Shown here one piece after another: positions 6,855-13,913 of a stretch of 15,729 nucleotides of DNA. Numbering within the stretch: position 1 is the stretch's first letter; every line of letters starts with the position of its first letter. The stretch lies in contig JBBSKG010000063.1 in NCBI GenBank assembly GCA_038256565.1, positions 1-15,729 of the forward strand, in the 5' to 3' direction. The position numbers and the translations under genes were made by a program. Under the pieces are notes generated by a model. It saw only the letters and a program-made list of their open reading frames with translations, made no database searches and was not told the origin of the DNA. The DNA is from JACOTK01 sp038256565. GTDB taxonomy: Bacteria; Actinomycetota; Acidimicrobiia; Acidimicrobiales; CADCSY01.

Positions 6855-9511
6855 ATTTCGTTGAGTCGGGCGGTGGCAATTTCCCATGGTCCGAGGGGAA
6901 AACTTGTCTCAAAGGTTGCGAGGGTGGTGTCGCGTAGGTTGACGAGTTTGCCGCTACGACCTTCGATGGTGACAGTGGTTGCTTCGGCAGTTGGGTTGAA
7001 AACCCGCAACTCGACTTCTCCCATGCGGCGAGTGAGACTTGACACTTCGGCACCGCTAACGGTGAGTGCCGATCCTCGATCGGGCACAGTTCCAAGTGCG
7101 GCAGCGTTGGTGACTTCTAAAGGAAGGAACGCGTCGTCGACCAGTGTCCAGGGATTCGCGTCTGGCTCAGCTGTTATGCAGTAACGCAAAGTGTGATGCC
7201 CTTGTACCTGTGCGCCCTCCAATGGCAACGGTGGCCCTGCTGGTAATGGCCGGTAGGTCATCTCGACTCGTGACAACATTCCAGTTGCCCTAAGTAGCGT
7301 GAGTGCTAATTCCCTAGCGCTACCACCTGGCTCGTCGAGATCGACGAGTTCATATTCCAACAAGCCTTCATGCAACACGGTCAAACCACCGGCCCGCACA
7401 AAACGCCGGGAGGGGTAAGTAGGCAATGCGACTTCGGTTGGACCTCCCTCGGCTGAGGTTGGTCGCTCGACGATCGCAAAGGCGCATTCAGCCTTAGAGC
7501 TACGAGCACGTTCGGGCAGTGGGAACCATGAGCGCAGACGATGGTCACGAGCGGTGTTGTTGAACCGAGTAGTGATACGCACAAGCCCCTCACCTGCTCT
7601 GAGTTCAAGCAGGGTTGTCACGTCGACCGTCTTGTTGCCAACTCGTGAGCGAGTTTCGTCGTCAATGCGTTCAGGCCATTTATATGTGCGCACGACTTTT
7701 AGTTGTCCACGTAGCGGGCCTGATTCAACAAGCTCAACGCTGACCTGTTCAGGCCGTTCGATCACTTGGTCGTCATCAGGTGGGCTGTAGTTGTAGGTAT
7801 CGCCATGATCGCCGTCGTCAACGAGTCGGTCGAACCCAGCAATGCCATTTAGCGAGAAGCTGCCCTCATTCGCGTCGACTTCAAGTGTCACTAAGCCGTT
7901 CGTTAGACCGCGTCCAGAAGCAGTGGCGGTAACGGGTGTGACATCAAGTGCTGTGGGTTCCCAAGCTTGCCAGCCGTATCCGGGAACGTCTGTGACACGC
8001 GCTAGAAGCCGGCGGCTGGGCTGTTGGATCACCCGAATATGGAAGGGAGTATCTGGCCGAGCGCCACCAAGTGCGTACAACTCGCGCTTGACCTCGTCGA
8101 CGAGCAGGTTTTCGCGTAGCTCGGCGTCGGCATGAAACGTCACTGTTACGGCTTCATCGCGATGTTTCACTTCAACGTCAATGATGTAAGTGTCGGGCCC
8201 AAATTGCTGACTACGAATCTGGCCAAGCACAGCACCTAGGTCACGTCCGAGAACCGTGGTGTCAAGCGCCGAAGCAAGACGTTCGCTTAGCAGTTGGGTA
8301 TCGCTTATGGGTTCAACACCTGGTATCACGACCTCGACCAAACCTGAGCGTGAACGAGCTGACGGGTTGACCACTACGGGCCCACTTGTCGCCAATGTTG
8401 CGCCGAGAATCTTTACAGCGGTATCGCCTAGGCCTTCGGCAATCTGGCGAGCTTCGGCGTAACGTGCAATGACTGCTTCGCAAACCTCGTCGTGAGAACA
8501 AGCGCAGATCGAGTCATGTGCAGAGTTGCGGATCATCTCTAACCAAGCCGTATCAAAGAGCGCCTGAGGCCACCACCATGCGGGGGGAAACAAGGCGCAC
8601 AGCGGCTCGGCTCGTCGCTCTAACTCTCGTTCAGCCCGGGCAGCTGCGACCTTTACGTCTACTCGGTTAGAGCCGACACCCATTAACAAGTTGGCCCGAG
8701 CGCCCGAACGCATCTCACCGGTGATCGTGCCTAGCGCGTTAGTAGAAGCCCCGGCCAGGTAATCAGCCAACCCGGTAACGTCCAGCTCGAAGTGACCGTT
8801 TTCACTGTTGATCTCATCGACCACTCGCCCAAGCCATGCCTGGGGCATCTGATGATCGGTGCCGTTCATCCACAAGATGGGCTCATCTGGTGTGAGCCGA
8901 TCACCCTGTTCAGTTTCATAGGCATTGAGGCGACGCACGAGAGCTTCGGATTCCCTGGGAGTAGCGGCACCGTTGCCGTACCCCTGAGGAAGGTATTCCG
9001 CTCGCACCCGTGAACCATCGGGTGCTTCCCACCAAAATGCCGTCCCGGTCATCGCAGCTGGCACCCCTCGCCAGACCACGGCATGTTCGAGTCCGGCCAA
9101 TCTCAGAAGCTGTGGCATTTGTCCAACGTGTCCAAACATGTCGGGCAGGTATCCAACCTCCATGGCACCACCAAAACGTTCGGCACGAGCAAAGCCCAAT
9201 TGCAGGTTACGAATCATTGACTCGCCCGAAACTAAAAACTCATCCATGAGGATGTACCACGGCCCCATGGCGAGGCGGCCAGCCTGATTGAGCGTGCGCA
9301 GCGTTTCTTCGGCATCGGGTCGAATGGCTAAGTAGTCGTCGATAACCGCCATCTGCCCGTCCAGCAAGAAATGTGCATAAGACGGGTCGGCCTCCATGCG
9401 AGGTAATAGCTCGTCGAGCAGCTCGACCAGTCGAAGCCGAAACGTTTGGAAGGAGGCATACCACTCGCGGTCCCAGTGAGTGTGCGGAACGATTGCCACG
9501 CGTCGAGTCAT
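6851..9511 (-). CDS. GH38 alpha-mannosidase (MngB-like)
   Basis: Zinc-dependent retaining alpha-mannosidase of 886 residues, close in length to E. coli MngB (mannosylglycerate hydrolase, 877). HTHWDREW (10-17) supplies zinc ligands His12 and Asp14. YLPDMFGHVGQMPQLL (121-136) carries the nucleophile Asp124. NSAHDSICACSHDEV (329-343) supplies the expected last ligand His332. Substrate-region motifs DGQMAVIDDYL and GPWYILMDEF are also present. There is no signal peptide, so the enzyme is cytosolic. The C-terminal half is beta-rich, as in the family. The substrate could be mannosylglycerate, mannosyl-oligosaccharide or a glycolipid; nothing nearby settles this, and no PTS or ABC importer is adjacent. 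The stop overlaps the chemoreceptor stop by 4 bp (CTAA). Upstream, within about 25 bp, is copy 2 of the intergenic element, so its promoter may lie in or near it. Confidence 0.9.
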   Translation of the reverse strand: MTRRVAIVPHTHWDREWYASFQTFRLRLVELLDELLPRMEADPSYAHFLLDGQMAVIDDYLAIRPDAEETLRTLNQAGRLAMGPWYILMDEFLVSGESMIRNLQLGFARAERFGGAMEVGYLPDMFGHVGQMPQLLRLAGLEHAVVWRGVPAAMTGTAFWWEAPDGSRVRAEYLPQGYGNGAATPRESEALVRRLNAYETEQGDRLTPDEPILWMNGTDHQMPQAWLGRVVDEINSENGHFELDVTGLADYLAGASTNALGTITGEMRSGARANLLMGVGSNRVDVKVAAARAERELERRAEPLCALFPPAWWWPQALFDTAWLEMIRNSAHDSICACSHDEVCEAVIARYAEARQIAEGLGDTAVKILGATLATSGPVVVNPSARSRSGLVEVVIPGVEPISDTQLLSERLASALDTTVLGRDLGAVLGQIRSQQFGPDTYIIDVEVKHRDEAVTVTFHADAELRENLLVDEVKRELYALGGARPDTPFHIRVIQQPSRRLLARVTDVPGYGWQAWEPTALDVTPVTATASGRGLTNGLVTLEVDANEGSFSLNGIAGFDRLVDDGDHGDTYNYSPPDDDQVIERPEQVSVELVESGPLRGQLKVVRTYKWPERIDDETRSRVGNKTVDVTTLLELRAGEGLVRITTRFNNTARDHRLRSWFPLPERARSSKAECAFAIVERPTSAEGGPTEVALPTYPSRRFVRAGGLTVLHEGLLEYELVDLDEPGGSARELALTLLRATGMLSRVEMTYRPLPAGPPLPLEGAQVQGHHTLRYCITAEPDANPWTLVDDAFLPLEVTNAAALGTVPDRGSALTVSGAEVSSLTRRMGEVELRVFNPTAEATTVTIEGRSGKLVNLRDTTLATFETSFPLGPWEIATARLNEI

Positions 9512-9535
9512 GACCTAAAGGCTACGTCGCCCGTT

Positions 9536-9636
9536 AGAACCAGTGACAAACTACTTGCGCGGCGTTTACATCTTTAACCCTTGTGGTGTATTCACTTTCG
9601 GCCTTCGGCCGCGCAAGTAGTTTTGTCTCGGGTCCT
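9536..9636. repeat. Inverted-repeat element, copy 2 (101 bp)
   Basis: Same element and orientation as 237-338. The right 56 bp (9581-9636) are identical to 283-338; the left half differs by four substitutions and one deleted A. Arms are 9536-9563 and 9608-9636. The changes weaken pairing (one A-C mismatch near the end and a bulge in the A/T run) and are not compensated. It lies between the divergent starts of the mannosidase and rnhB. Confidence 0.85.
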
Positions 9637-9686
9637 TGGCCCACATGGAGCCGCTCGTCTCTTGGCGTGCGTTCTAGTGTGGGCAG

Positions 9687-9716
9687 GTGCAAGTAGTTCC
9701 CTCTCAGGTCCTGAGG
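9687..9716 (+). repeat. Diverged half copy of the element, carrying the rnhB Shine-Dalgarno
   Basis: This 30-bp stretch matches the right arm and flank of copy 1 (313-342) at 23 of 30 positions, including GCAAGTAGTT and GGTCCT. No left arm is recognisable. The end has become the palindrome CTCAGG-T-CCTGAG (9703-9715), and its GAGG (9713-9716) sits 7 nt before the TTG start of rnhB. Confidence 0.6.
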
Positions 9717-9723
9717 TAGACGA

Positions 9724-10392
9724 TTGAAGTCGAAAGCCCCCAATTTGGCGCTTGAACGCCAGTTGCTAGGTGAGGGACACCGTTTTATCGCAGCCGTCGA
9801 CGAAGTCGGTCGAGGTGCGCTTGGGGGTCCGGTAACCGTTGGAGTGGTTGTAGTCGATGCGAATATTCGCCGAGGTGTGCCCGGCGTTCGTGACTCCAAG
9901 CTCTTGAGTTACGAGGCTCGTACAAAGCTCGTCCCTCGCATTAAACGTTGGGCGGTTGCCCATGCTGTTGCTCATGCAACGGCTGCCGAGATTGACCAGG
10001 TCGGTATTTTGCGAGCATTGCGTCTGGCGGGGGAGCGGGCACTTGCCTCACTTGCAGGGTCGTCTGCTGCGCCTGATTGCATCTTGTTGGACGGCAATTA
10101 CGACTGGCTTACTCGCCCAGAACCCAGCCTGTTTGCCCCGATGATGCTTGATACGTTGCCTCGGGTCGAGTTGCGCATCAAGGCCGATCTCACGTGTGCG
10201 TCGGTGGCAGCAGCAAGCGTTCTTGCCAAGGTAGAGCGTGATCAACTCATGGAAAATCTTGCCACTACACACCCCGGCTACGGCTGGGAGCACAACCGTG
10301 GCTATGCCACCGAGCTTCACAGGTCTGCGCTTGAAGACCTCGGCCCCTGCCCGCAACACCGCCAAAGTTGGAATTTACTTGGAGGAGCATGA
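9724..10392 (+). CDS. rnhB: Ribonuclease HII
   Basis: Cleaves the RNA strand of RNA-DNA hybrids and single ribonucleotides misincorporated in DNA. The 222-residue protein has the acidic active site of the family: AVDEVGRGALGGP (Asp26, Glu27), LLDGN (Asp123) and KADLTCASVAAASVLAKVERD (Asp155), plus RDSKLLS (56-62) and the C-terminal YGWEHNRGYAT. It starts at TTG, supported by GAGG seven bases upstream and the absence of a better start before the VDEVGRG strand. It stands alone upstream of a toxin-antitoxin pair that has its own promoter. In most actinobacteria rnhB lies near rplS/lepB; that context is not seen here. Confidence 0.95.
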   Translation: MKSKAPNLALERQLLGEGHRFIAAVDEVGRGALGGPVTVGVVVVDANIRRGVPGVRDSKLLSYEARTKLVPRIKRWAVAHAVAHATAAEIDQVGILRALRLAGERALASLAGSSAAPDCILLDGNYDWLTRPEPSLFAPMMLDTLPRVELRIKADLTCASVAAASVLAKVERDQLMENLATTHPGYGWEHNRGYATELHRSALEDLGPCPQHRQSWNLLGGA

Positions 10393-10410
10393 AGGTCACC
10401 CCAAGGATTA

Positions 10411-10445
10411 TTACATTTTAGAAATCTTTATGGTATACATAATGC
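10411..10445 (+). promoter_or_regulatory. Predicted sigma-70 promoter of the toxin-antitoxin operon, probably leaderless
   Basis: TTACAT (10411-10416), a 17-nt spacer and TATACA (10434-10439) form a good -35/-10 pair in a strikingly AT-rich patch. The expected transcription start falls at or next to the ATG at 10446, and there is no SD, so the mRNA should be leaderless. The palindrome GTATAC (10433-10438) overlaps the -10 and is a candidate operator for the RHH antitoxin, by inference. Confidence 0.6.
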
Positions 10446-10694
10446 ATGACACAAGTAATTGCACGCATTGATGAGCGTCTTGCCAACGCTGTTGATGAGC
10501 TGGTAGCAGAGGGTGTAGTTGCTAGTCGTTCAGAAGCAGTTCGGCACGGCTTGGAGGCTTTGGTCGACCGTTTACGTCGTGATCAGGCTGCCAACAAGAT
10601 CGTTGAGGGGTACCAGCGCATGCCTCAAGAAGATGATGATTTGGGCTGGAGCGACGACGCCACTCGTCAGATGATTACCGAGGAGCCGTGGTGA
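10446..10694 (+). CDS. Ribbon-helix-helix antitoxin (CopG/ParD/MazE-like)
   Basis: 82 residues. The N-terminus (TQVIARIDERLANAVDELVAEGVVAS..SEAVRHGLEAL, about 2-40) has the strand-helix-turn-helix pattern of RHH DNA-binding proteins. The C-terminus is acidic and probably flexible (PQEDDDLGWSDD), suited to wrapping the toxin. The gene precedes and overlaps the MazF/PemK-like gene, the usual antitoxin-first order, so it should neutralise that toxin and repress the shared promoter. The start has no SD but lies just after a promoter, which fits leaderless translation. The exact RHH subfamily is not resolved. Confidence 0.85.
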   Translation: MTQVIARIDERLANAVDELVAEGVVASRSEAVRHGLEALVDRLRRDQAANKIVEGYQRMPQEDDDLGWSDDATRQMITEEPW

Positions 10695-11011
10695 CGATTC
10701 CCGTTCCCCAGCAAGGAGAGATTTGGTGGGCGGAAGTCGAAGACAAGCGTCGTCCTGTTCTTGTCGTGACTCGTTCGGAAGCTATTCCAGTTTTGACCTG
10801 GGTTATCGCTGCTCCGATTACGCGTCGGGTTCGTCAGATCCCAACGGAGATTCCTCTTGGTTTATCTGAGGGTCTAACTACCGAATGTGTGGCGAACTTT
10901 GACAACCTGCAACCAATTCGTCGGGCTTTTCTCACCCAACGAGTAGGTGAATTAAATGCCAAGCGCCACGCGGAAATCTGTTCAGCCTTTTCGGCATTGG
11001 CAGACTGCTGA
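10691..11011 (+). CDS. MazF/PemK-family toxin (predicted endoribonuclease)
   Basis: About 106 residues with the PemK/MazF fold signature: QQGEIWWAEV near the N-terminus, KRRPVLVVTR (conserved Arg-Pro), VIAAPITRRVRQIPTEIPL (the I-T-R and P-T-E region), CVANFDNLQPIRRAFL and RVGEL. Family members cut mRNA or tRNA at short sequence motifs and halt growth. Two adjacent GTG codons (10688 and 10691) are possible starts; 10691 is preferred because GAGGAG (10680-10685) is 5 nt upstream and it makes a GTGA overlap with the antitoxin stop, implying translational coupling. Apparently intact. Cleavage specificity cannot be predicted. Confidence 0.88.
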   Translation: MTIPVPQQGEIWWAEVEDKRRPVLVVTRSEAIPVLTWVIAAPITRRVRQIPTEIPLGLSEGLTTECVANFDNLQPIRRAFLTQRVGELNAKRHAEICSAFSALADC

Positions 11012-11068
11012 GCTTCTCAGGACCCGGCGTCGAGTTCTACGTAGGAACGGCCCTGGTCGGAAAACTCT

Positions 11069-12352
11069 TTAACTCTTTTGGGTGCCGACTTTTAGGTCGC
11101 GGAATGGGGTCTTTGAGTCGATGCCTGGGTCTTTAGGAAGCCCGAGCACACGTTCGCCGACGATATTGCGCATGACTTCATCTGAACCACCAGCTATACG
11201 CATTGCAGGTGTACCGAGCAACAAGTTGCCCCAAGAGTAAGTGCCCCACTCGCCGGTATCAGCGGTAAGGCGTGGGCCTAGAACTTTAGCGACAAAGTCG
11301 TTGACCAGCATCAGGTTCTTGGTCAGCGCCATCTTGCCGATCGACATTTCTGGCCCAGGTGTTGCGCCTGCTTTCATCTTGTCGGCGGCCCGTTGGTTCG
11401 TGAACTTTGACACTTGGAAGTTGATGTAGATGTTCGCCAGCTCGTTGCGGTAGACCAGGTCTTCGGCGAGGCCAAAGTGGCGCAGCATCTCGATGAGGCG
11501 TGAGGTGTTCGCAACACCCATGCCGCCTCCCATGCCACCGCCTATAGAGGCCCGCTCGTTCATGAGCGTGGTGATTGCCACGCCCCATCCTTCATTCACG
11601 TCACCGAGACGATGATCGTCAGGCACGCGCACGTCGGTGAAGAACACCTCGTTGAATGCCGCCCCACCAGTCATTTGGCGAAGTGGAACAACCTCTACGC
11701 CTGGTGCCTTCATGTCGACCATAAAGCCGGTCAGGCCCTTGTGCTTAGGGAGATCAGCGTTGGTACGACAGATGATTTCGCCGATGTCGCTGTAATGAGC
11801 GCCAGAGGTCCAGACCTTTTGTCCGTTGAGAATCCACTCGTCGCCGTCACGCTCGGCCTTGCATTGCAGGCTGGCAAGGTCAGAGCCAGCGCCTGGCTCG
11901 CTGAAGAGTTGGCAGCCCACAAGGTCGCCGCCATACATCTTTTGCAGATACAGGTTCTTGGCGTGATCGGTGCCATGGGCCAACAAGGTGGGGGCAACCA
12001 TGCCGAGGCCAATGCCGAAGAAACCCATGTCGGGTATTTCATACTTCGATTCAAGCGAGGAATAAATGCGGTCGTAGCTGGCTGGTAGTTCACGCCCTCC
12101 GTAGGCCTTTGGGCCAGTGATCCATGAGAGGCCAGCAGCAGCTCGCTTAGCTCGCCATGCCTTTGATTTGGCGAGTTCTACTCGCTCTTCATCGCGATCT
12201 ACATCTTCGAACATGCCGATGTCATCGTCACCTTCGCCCCAGACAACCTTTTGCTCGTCACTCTTGGCAGGTTTTTCAGCGCGAAGCTTGGTGTTCGCAT
12301 TCAGGAAAGCCGTTACTTCTTCAGTGAACTGCTCTTCAGTGATCTCGGCCAT
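11069..12352 (-). CDS. Acyl-CoA dehydrogenase family protein (FadE-like)
   Basis: FAD-dependent alpha,beta-dehydrogenation of an acyl-CoA, passing electrons to ETF. 427 residues. LFSEPGAGSDLASLQCKAERDGDEWILNGQKVWTSGA (149-185) is the FAD/substrate signature, followed by GFMVDMKAPGVEV and FFTDVRVPDDHRLG. At the usual MCAD-type catalytic Glu site the sequence is IAGGSDEVMR (Gly388), while loop G reads LMNERASIG (Glu266), the position used by isovaleryl- and long-chain enzymes; the catalytic base is therefore probably Glu266, by inference. An acidic insertion (EGDDDIGMFEDVDRDEE, about 40-56) precedes the first core helices. The SD AGAGGGGG stands about 6 nt before the ATG. Substrate unknown. It follows the hydroxyacid oxidase gene by 101 bp on the same strand. 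Confidence 0.9.
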   Translation of the reverse strand: MAEITEEQFTEEVTAFLNANTKLRAEKPAKSDEQKVVWGEGDDDIGMFEDVDRDEERVELAKSKAWRAKRAAAGLSWITGPKAYGGRELPASYDRIYSSLESKYEIPDMGFFGIGLGMVAPTLLAHGTDHAKNLYLQKMYGGDLVGCQLFSEPGAGSDLASLQCKAERDGDEWILNGQKVWTSGAHYSDIGEIICRTNADLPKHKGLTGFMVDMKAPGVEVVPLRQMTGGAAFNEVFFTDVRVPDDHRLGDVNEGWGVAITTLMNERASIGGGMGGGMGVANTSRLIEMLRHFGLAEDLVYRNELANIYINFQVSKFTNQRAADKMKAGATPGPEMSIGKMALTKNLMLVNDFVAKVLGPRLTADTGEWGTYSWGNLLLGTPAMRIAGGSDEVMRNIVGERVLGLPKDPGIDSKTPFRDLKVGTQKS

Positions 12353-12388
12353 GGTGTTCCCCCTCTATAACTTCTTGTTTTTACAAGG

Positions 12389-12416
12389 CGTGCTTTGCAA
12401 CACGTGCTTTGGGACA
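12389..12416 (-). promoter_or_regulatory. Two 14-bp direct repeats upstream of the acyl-CoA dehydrogenase
   Basis: CGTGCTTTGCAACA (12389-12402) and CGTGCTTTGGGACA (12403-12416) are adjacent and match at 12 of 14 positions; the junction makes CACGTG (12401-12406). They lie about 40-65 bp upstream of the ATG at 12352 in the leader/promoter region, a plausible operator for a fatty-acid-type regulator. No regulator gene is adjacent. Confidence 0.35.
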
Positions 12417-12453
12417 CGTTAGACGCTCGCTCTTTATGGTGCATCTGCGAACT

Positions 12454-13512
12454 CTATGAACGAGTTACATGTTTGCGGGTTACATCGCCAACAGTGGGTG
12501 TTCCAAGTAGGCCCATGGCGTTCTCAAGTTCGGCGCGGATAATCCCAGCGGCTTGGCTAACTCCATCGCTTCCGCCATAGGCAAGGGCGTAGAGCCATGG
12601 CCGTCCGGCAAAGACTGCTTGGGCTCCGAGGGCTAGGGCCACGAGTACGTCTGTCCCGCGGCGTATACCGCCATCGACATAGACCTCTGCACGGCCACAC
12701 ACCGAAGCGACGACTTCTTCGAGAACGTCTGCACCAGCCTGCACGCGGTCGAGTTGACGTCCGCCATGGTTAGAAACCCAAACGCCTGCAACACCGTGCT
12801 CACATGCAATAGCGGCATCTTCGCCCGTATGAATCCCCTTTACGACGAGTGGAAGCTTTGATAGCACTGCCAGCCAGTCGAGTTCTTTCCAGGTGAACTG
12901 GCTGGAATGTAGCCCAGCGGTAACCAAGGCCACCTCGCCAGCGCTGGCGTATTGAGCAAAGTTTCCATAACCCGATGCGTCAGGTTGAGCAAAGCCGCTG
13001 CGAATCTCACGCTCACGGCGACCAAAGACCGGAAGATCAACTGTGAGGACAATGGCCTTGCATCCGGCAGCTTCGGCTCGGGCCACCATGTCAGCGGTAA
13101 TCGAGCGATCGCGATGGTCATAGACCTGAAACCAGCGTGGCCCTTCCAATCCTGCTGCAGCGAGGTCTTCAACCGGACGAGTTGCAAGCGACGACATCGT
13201 GTAGGCGAGGCCCGCATCTGAAGCGCCTCGTGCCATTGCTACCTCGGCTTCAGGATGCGCCAGGCCATGCAGTGCTGTTGGTGCAATACCGATGGGCATG
13301 GCGACGGGGGCACCTAACAAAGTTGTATCTGTTTTGATGGTTGCGACATCGACTAGAACCCGAGGCCTTAGACGCCAGCGTGACCAAGCCGTTTGGTTTT
13401 CTAAAAGGGTTATCTCGTCCGCAGCGCCCCCTGCGTAATAGGCATATGCGGCAGGTTCGAGTTTGGTTTTCGCAACATCTTCGAAGTCCGACAGATTGAC
13501 GATTGCACTCAT
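12454..13512 (-). CDS. FMN-dependent alpha-hydroxy-acid oxidase/dehydrogenase family protein
   Basis: 352 residues, TIM barrel, of the glycolate oxidase/lactate dehydrogenase/mandelate dehydrogenase family. YYAGGAADE (25-33), PIGIAPTALHGLAHPEAE (73-90), the phosphate/flavin-contact lysine in VVKGI (Lys225), SNHGGRQLD (247-255; catalytic His249 and substrate Arg252) and DGGIRRGTDVLVALALGA (280-297) with FAGRPWLYALAYGG are all present, so the enzyme should be active. It oxidises a 2-hydroxy acid to a 2-keto acid with O2 or an electron carrier; which acid is not readable, because the family is promiscuous. There is no membrane segment of the type that targets mandelate dehydrogenase. Its start lies only 18 bp from the divergent membrane-protein start. 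Confidence 0.92.
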   Translation of the reverse strand: MSAIVNLSDFEDVAKTKLEPAAYAYYAGGAADEITLLENQTAWSRWRLRPRVLVDVATIKTDTTLLGAPVAMPIGIAPTALHGLAHPEAEVAMARGASDAGLAYTMSSLATRPVEDLAAAGLEGPRWFQVYDHRDRSITADMVARAEAAGCKAIVLTVDLPVFGRREREIRSGFAQPDASGYGNFAQYASAGEVALVTAGLHSSQFTWKELDWLAVLSKLPLVVKGIHTGEDAAIACEHGVAGVWVSNHGGRQLDRVQAGADVLEEVVASVCGRAEVYVDGGIRRGTDVLVALALGAQAVFAGRPWLYALAYGGSDGVSQAAGIIRAELENAMGLLGTPTVGDVTRKHVTRS

Positions 13513-13530
13513 GGGGCTACCGTCGTATTC

Positions 13531-13893
13531 ATGTGTCGTCGCTCGTTGCCACTTCTATTTGCAGGCTGGACCATATTTGTCTGGGGAAATCGCATCTCCA
13601 ACATCCTTGACGATGGTCGGGGTTTCAGTGCAACTCGGACGTTGGGCCTGAGCTTTGCTGTGGCTGTAACAGCGCTTGGTGTTGTGGTTGCGATTGCCAA
13701 TTTACGGGCCGGTAAACCCCAATGGCCACTGCCCACGTTGGTTCTAGCGACCATTGTCGTGTGGGCGATACGAGTTCCATTGATTGCATTCGATGCTGAT
13801 CATGGAGTCGGGTTCAAGATTGTGCATACGGCACTTGCCGCGATATCGATTGCTTTAGGAGTCGGAGCCTGGAACAACAGGACCGGGTCCTAA
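13531..13893 (+). CDS. Small integral membrane protein, unknown function
   Basis: 120 residues with four hydrophobic stretches at about 6-20, 38-57, 67-87 and 95-113, short basic or polar connectors (NLRAGKPQW), and no known motif. I do not recognise a family. ATG 13531 leaves 18 bp to the divergent oxidase gene and no clear SD; a TTG at 13546 is a possible alternative. The C-terminal codons NNRTGS and stop contain AGGAC-CGG-GTCCT (13879-13891), a 5-bp hairpin that resembles the two ends of the intergenic element joined. The gene converges on the AI-2E transporter with a 20-bp gap. Confidence 0.65.
   Translation: MCRRSLPLLFAGWTIFVWGNRISNILDDGRGFSATRTLGLSFAVAVTALGVVVAIANLRAGKPQWPLPTLVLATIVVWAIRVPLIAFDADHGVGFKIVHTALAAISIALGVGAWNNRTGS
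13879..13891. repeat. Short palindrome at the stop codon, resembling joined element termini
   Basis: AGGACCGGGTCCT combines AGGACC (left end of the 102-bp element) with CGGGTCCT (right end). It can also form a small stem of 5 bp with a 3-nt loop between two convergent genes. It is too short to decide whether it is an element relic or a simple hairpin. Confidence 0.3.
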
Positions 13894-13913
13894 GTGCGCT
13901 CATCGGCGGACGA

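Noticed and set aside
237..9636. The two direct element copies as boundaries of a composite transposon or genomic island
   Set aside because: The enclosed segment carries core genes (cofC, gpsA), the hupB-cofC-gpsA order is conserved across the left copy, and there is no transposase, integrase or target duplication.
9639..9684. Inverted repeat GCCCACA...TGTGGGC between copy 2 and the half copy
   Set aside because: Seven-bp arms around a 32-nt loop are weak, and there is no supporting context.
11018..11027. CAGGACCCGG just after the toxin stop, resembling the element end
   Set aside because: Only 8 bases match the element, which is expected by chance in a window of this size.
11034..11048. 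GTTCTACGTAGGAAC as a bidirectional terminator between the convergent toxin and acyl-CoA dehydrogenase genes
   Set aside because: The stem is imperfect with a bulge and almost no loop, and no adjoining T-run is present on either strand.
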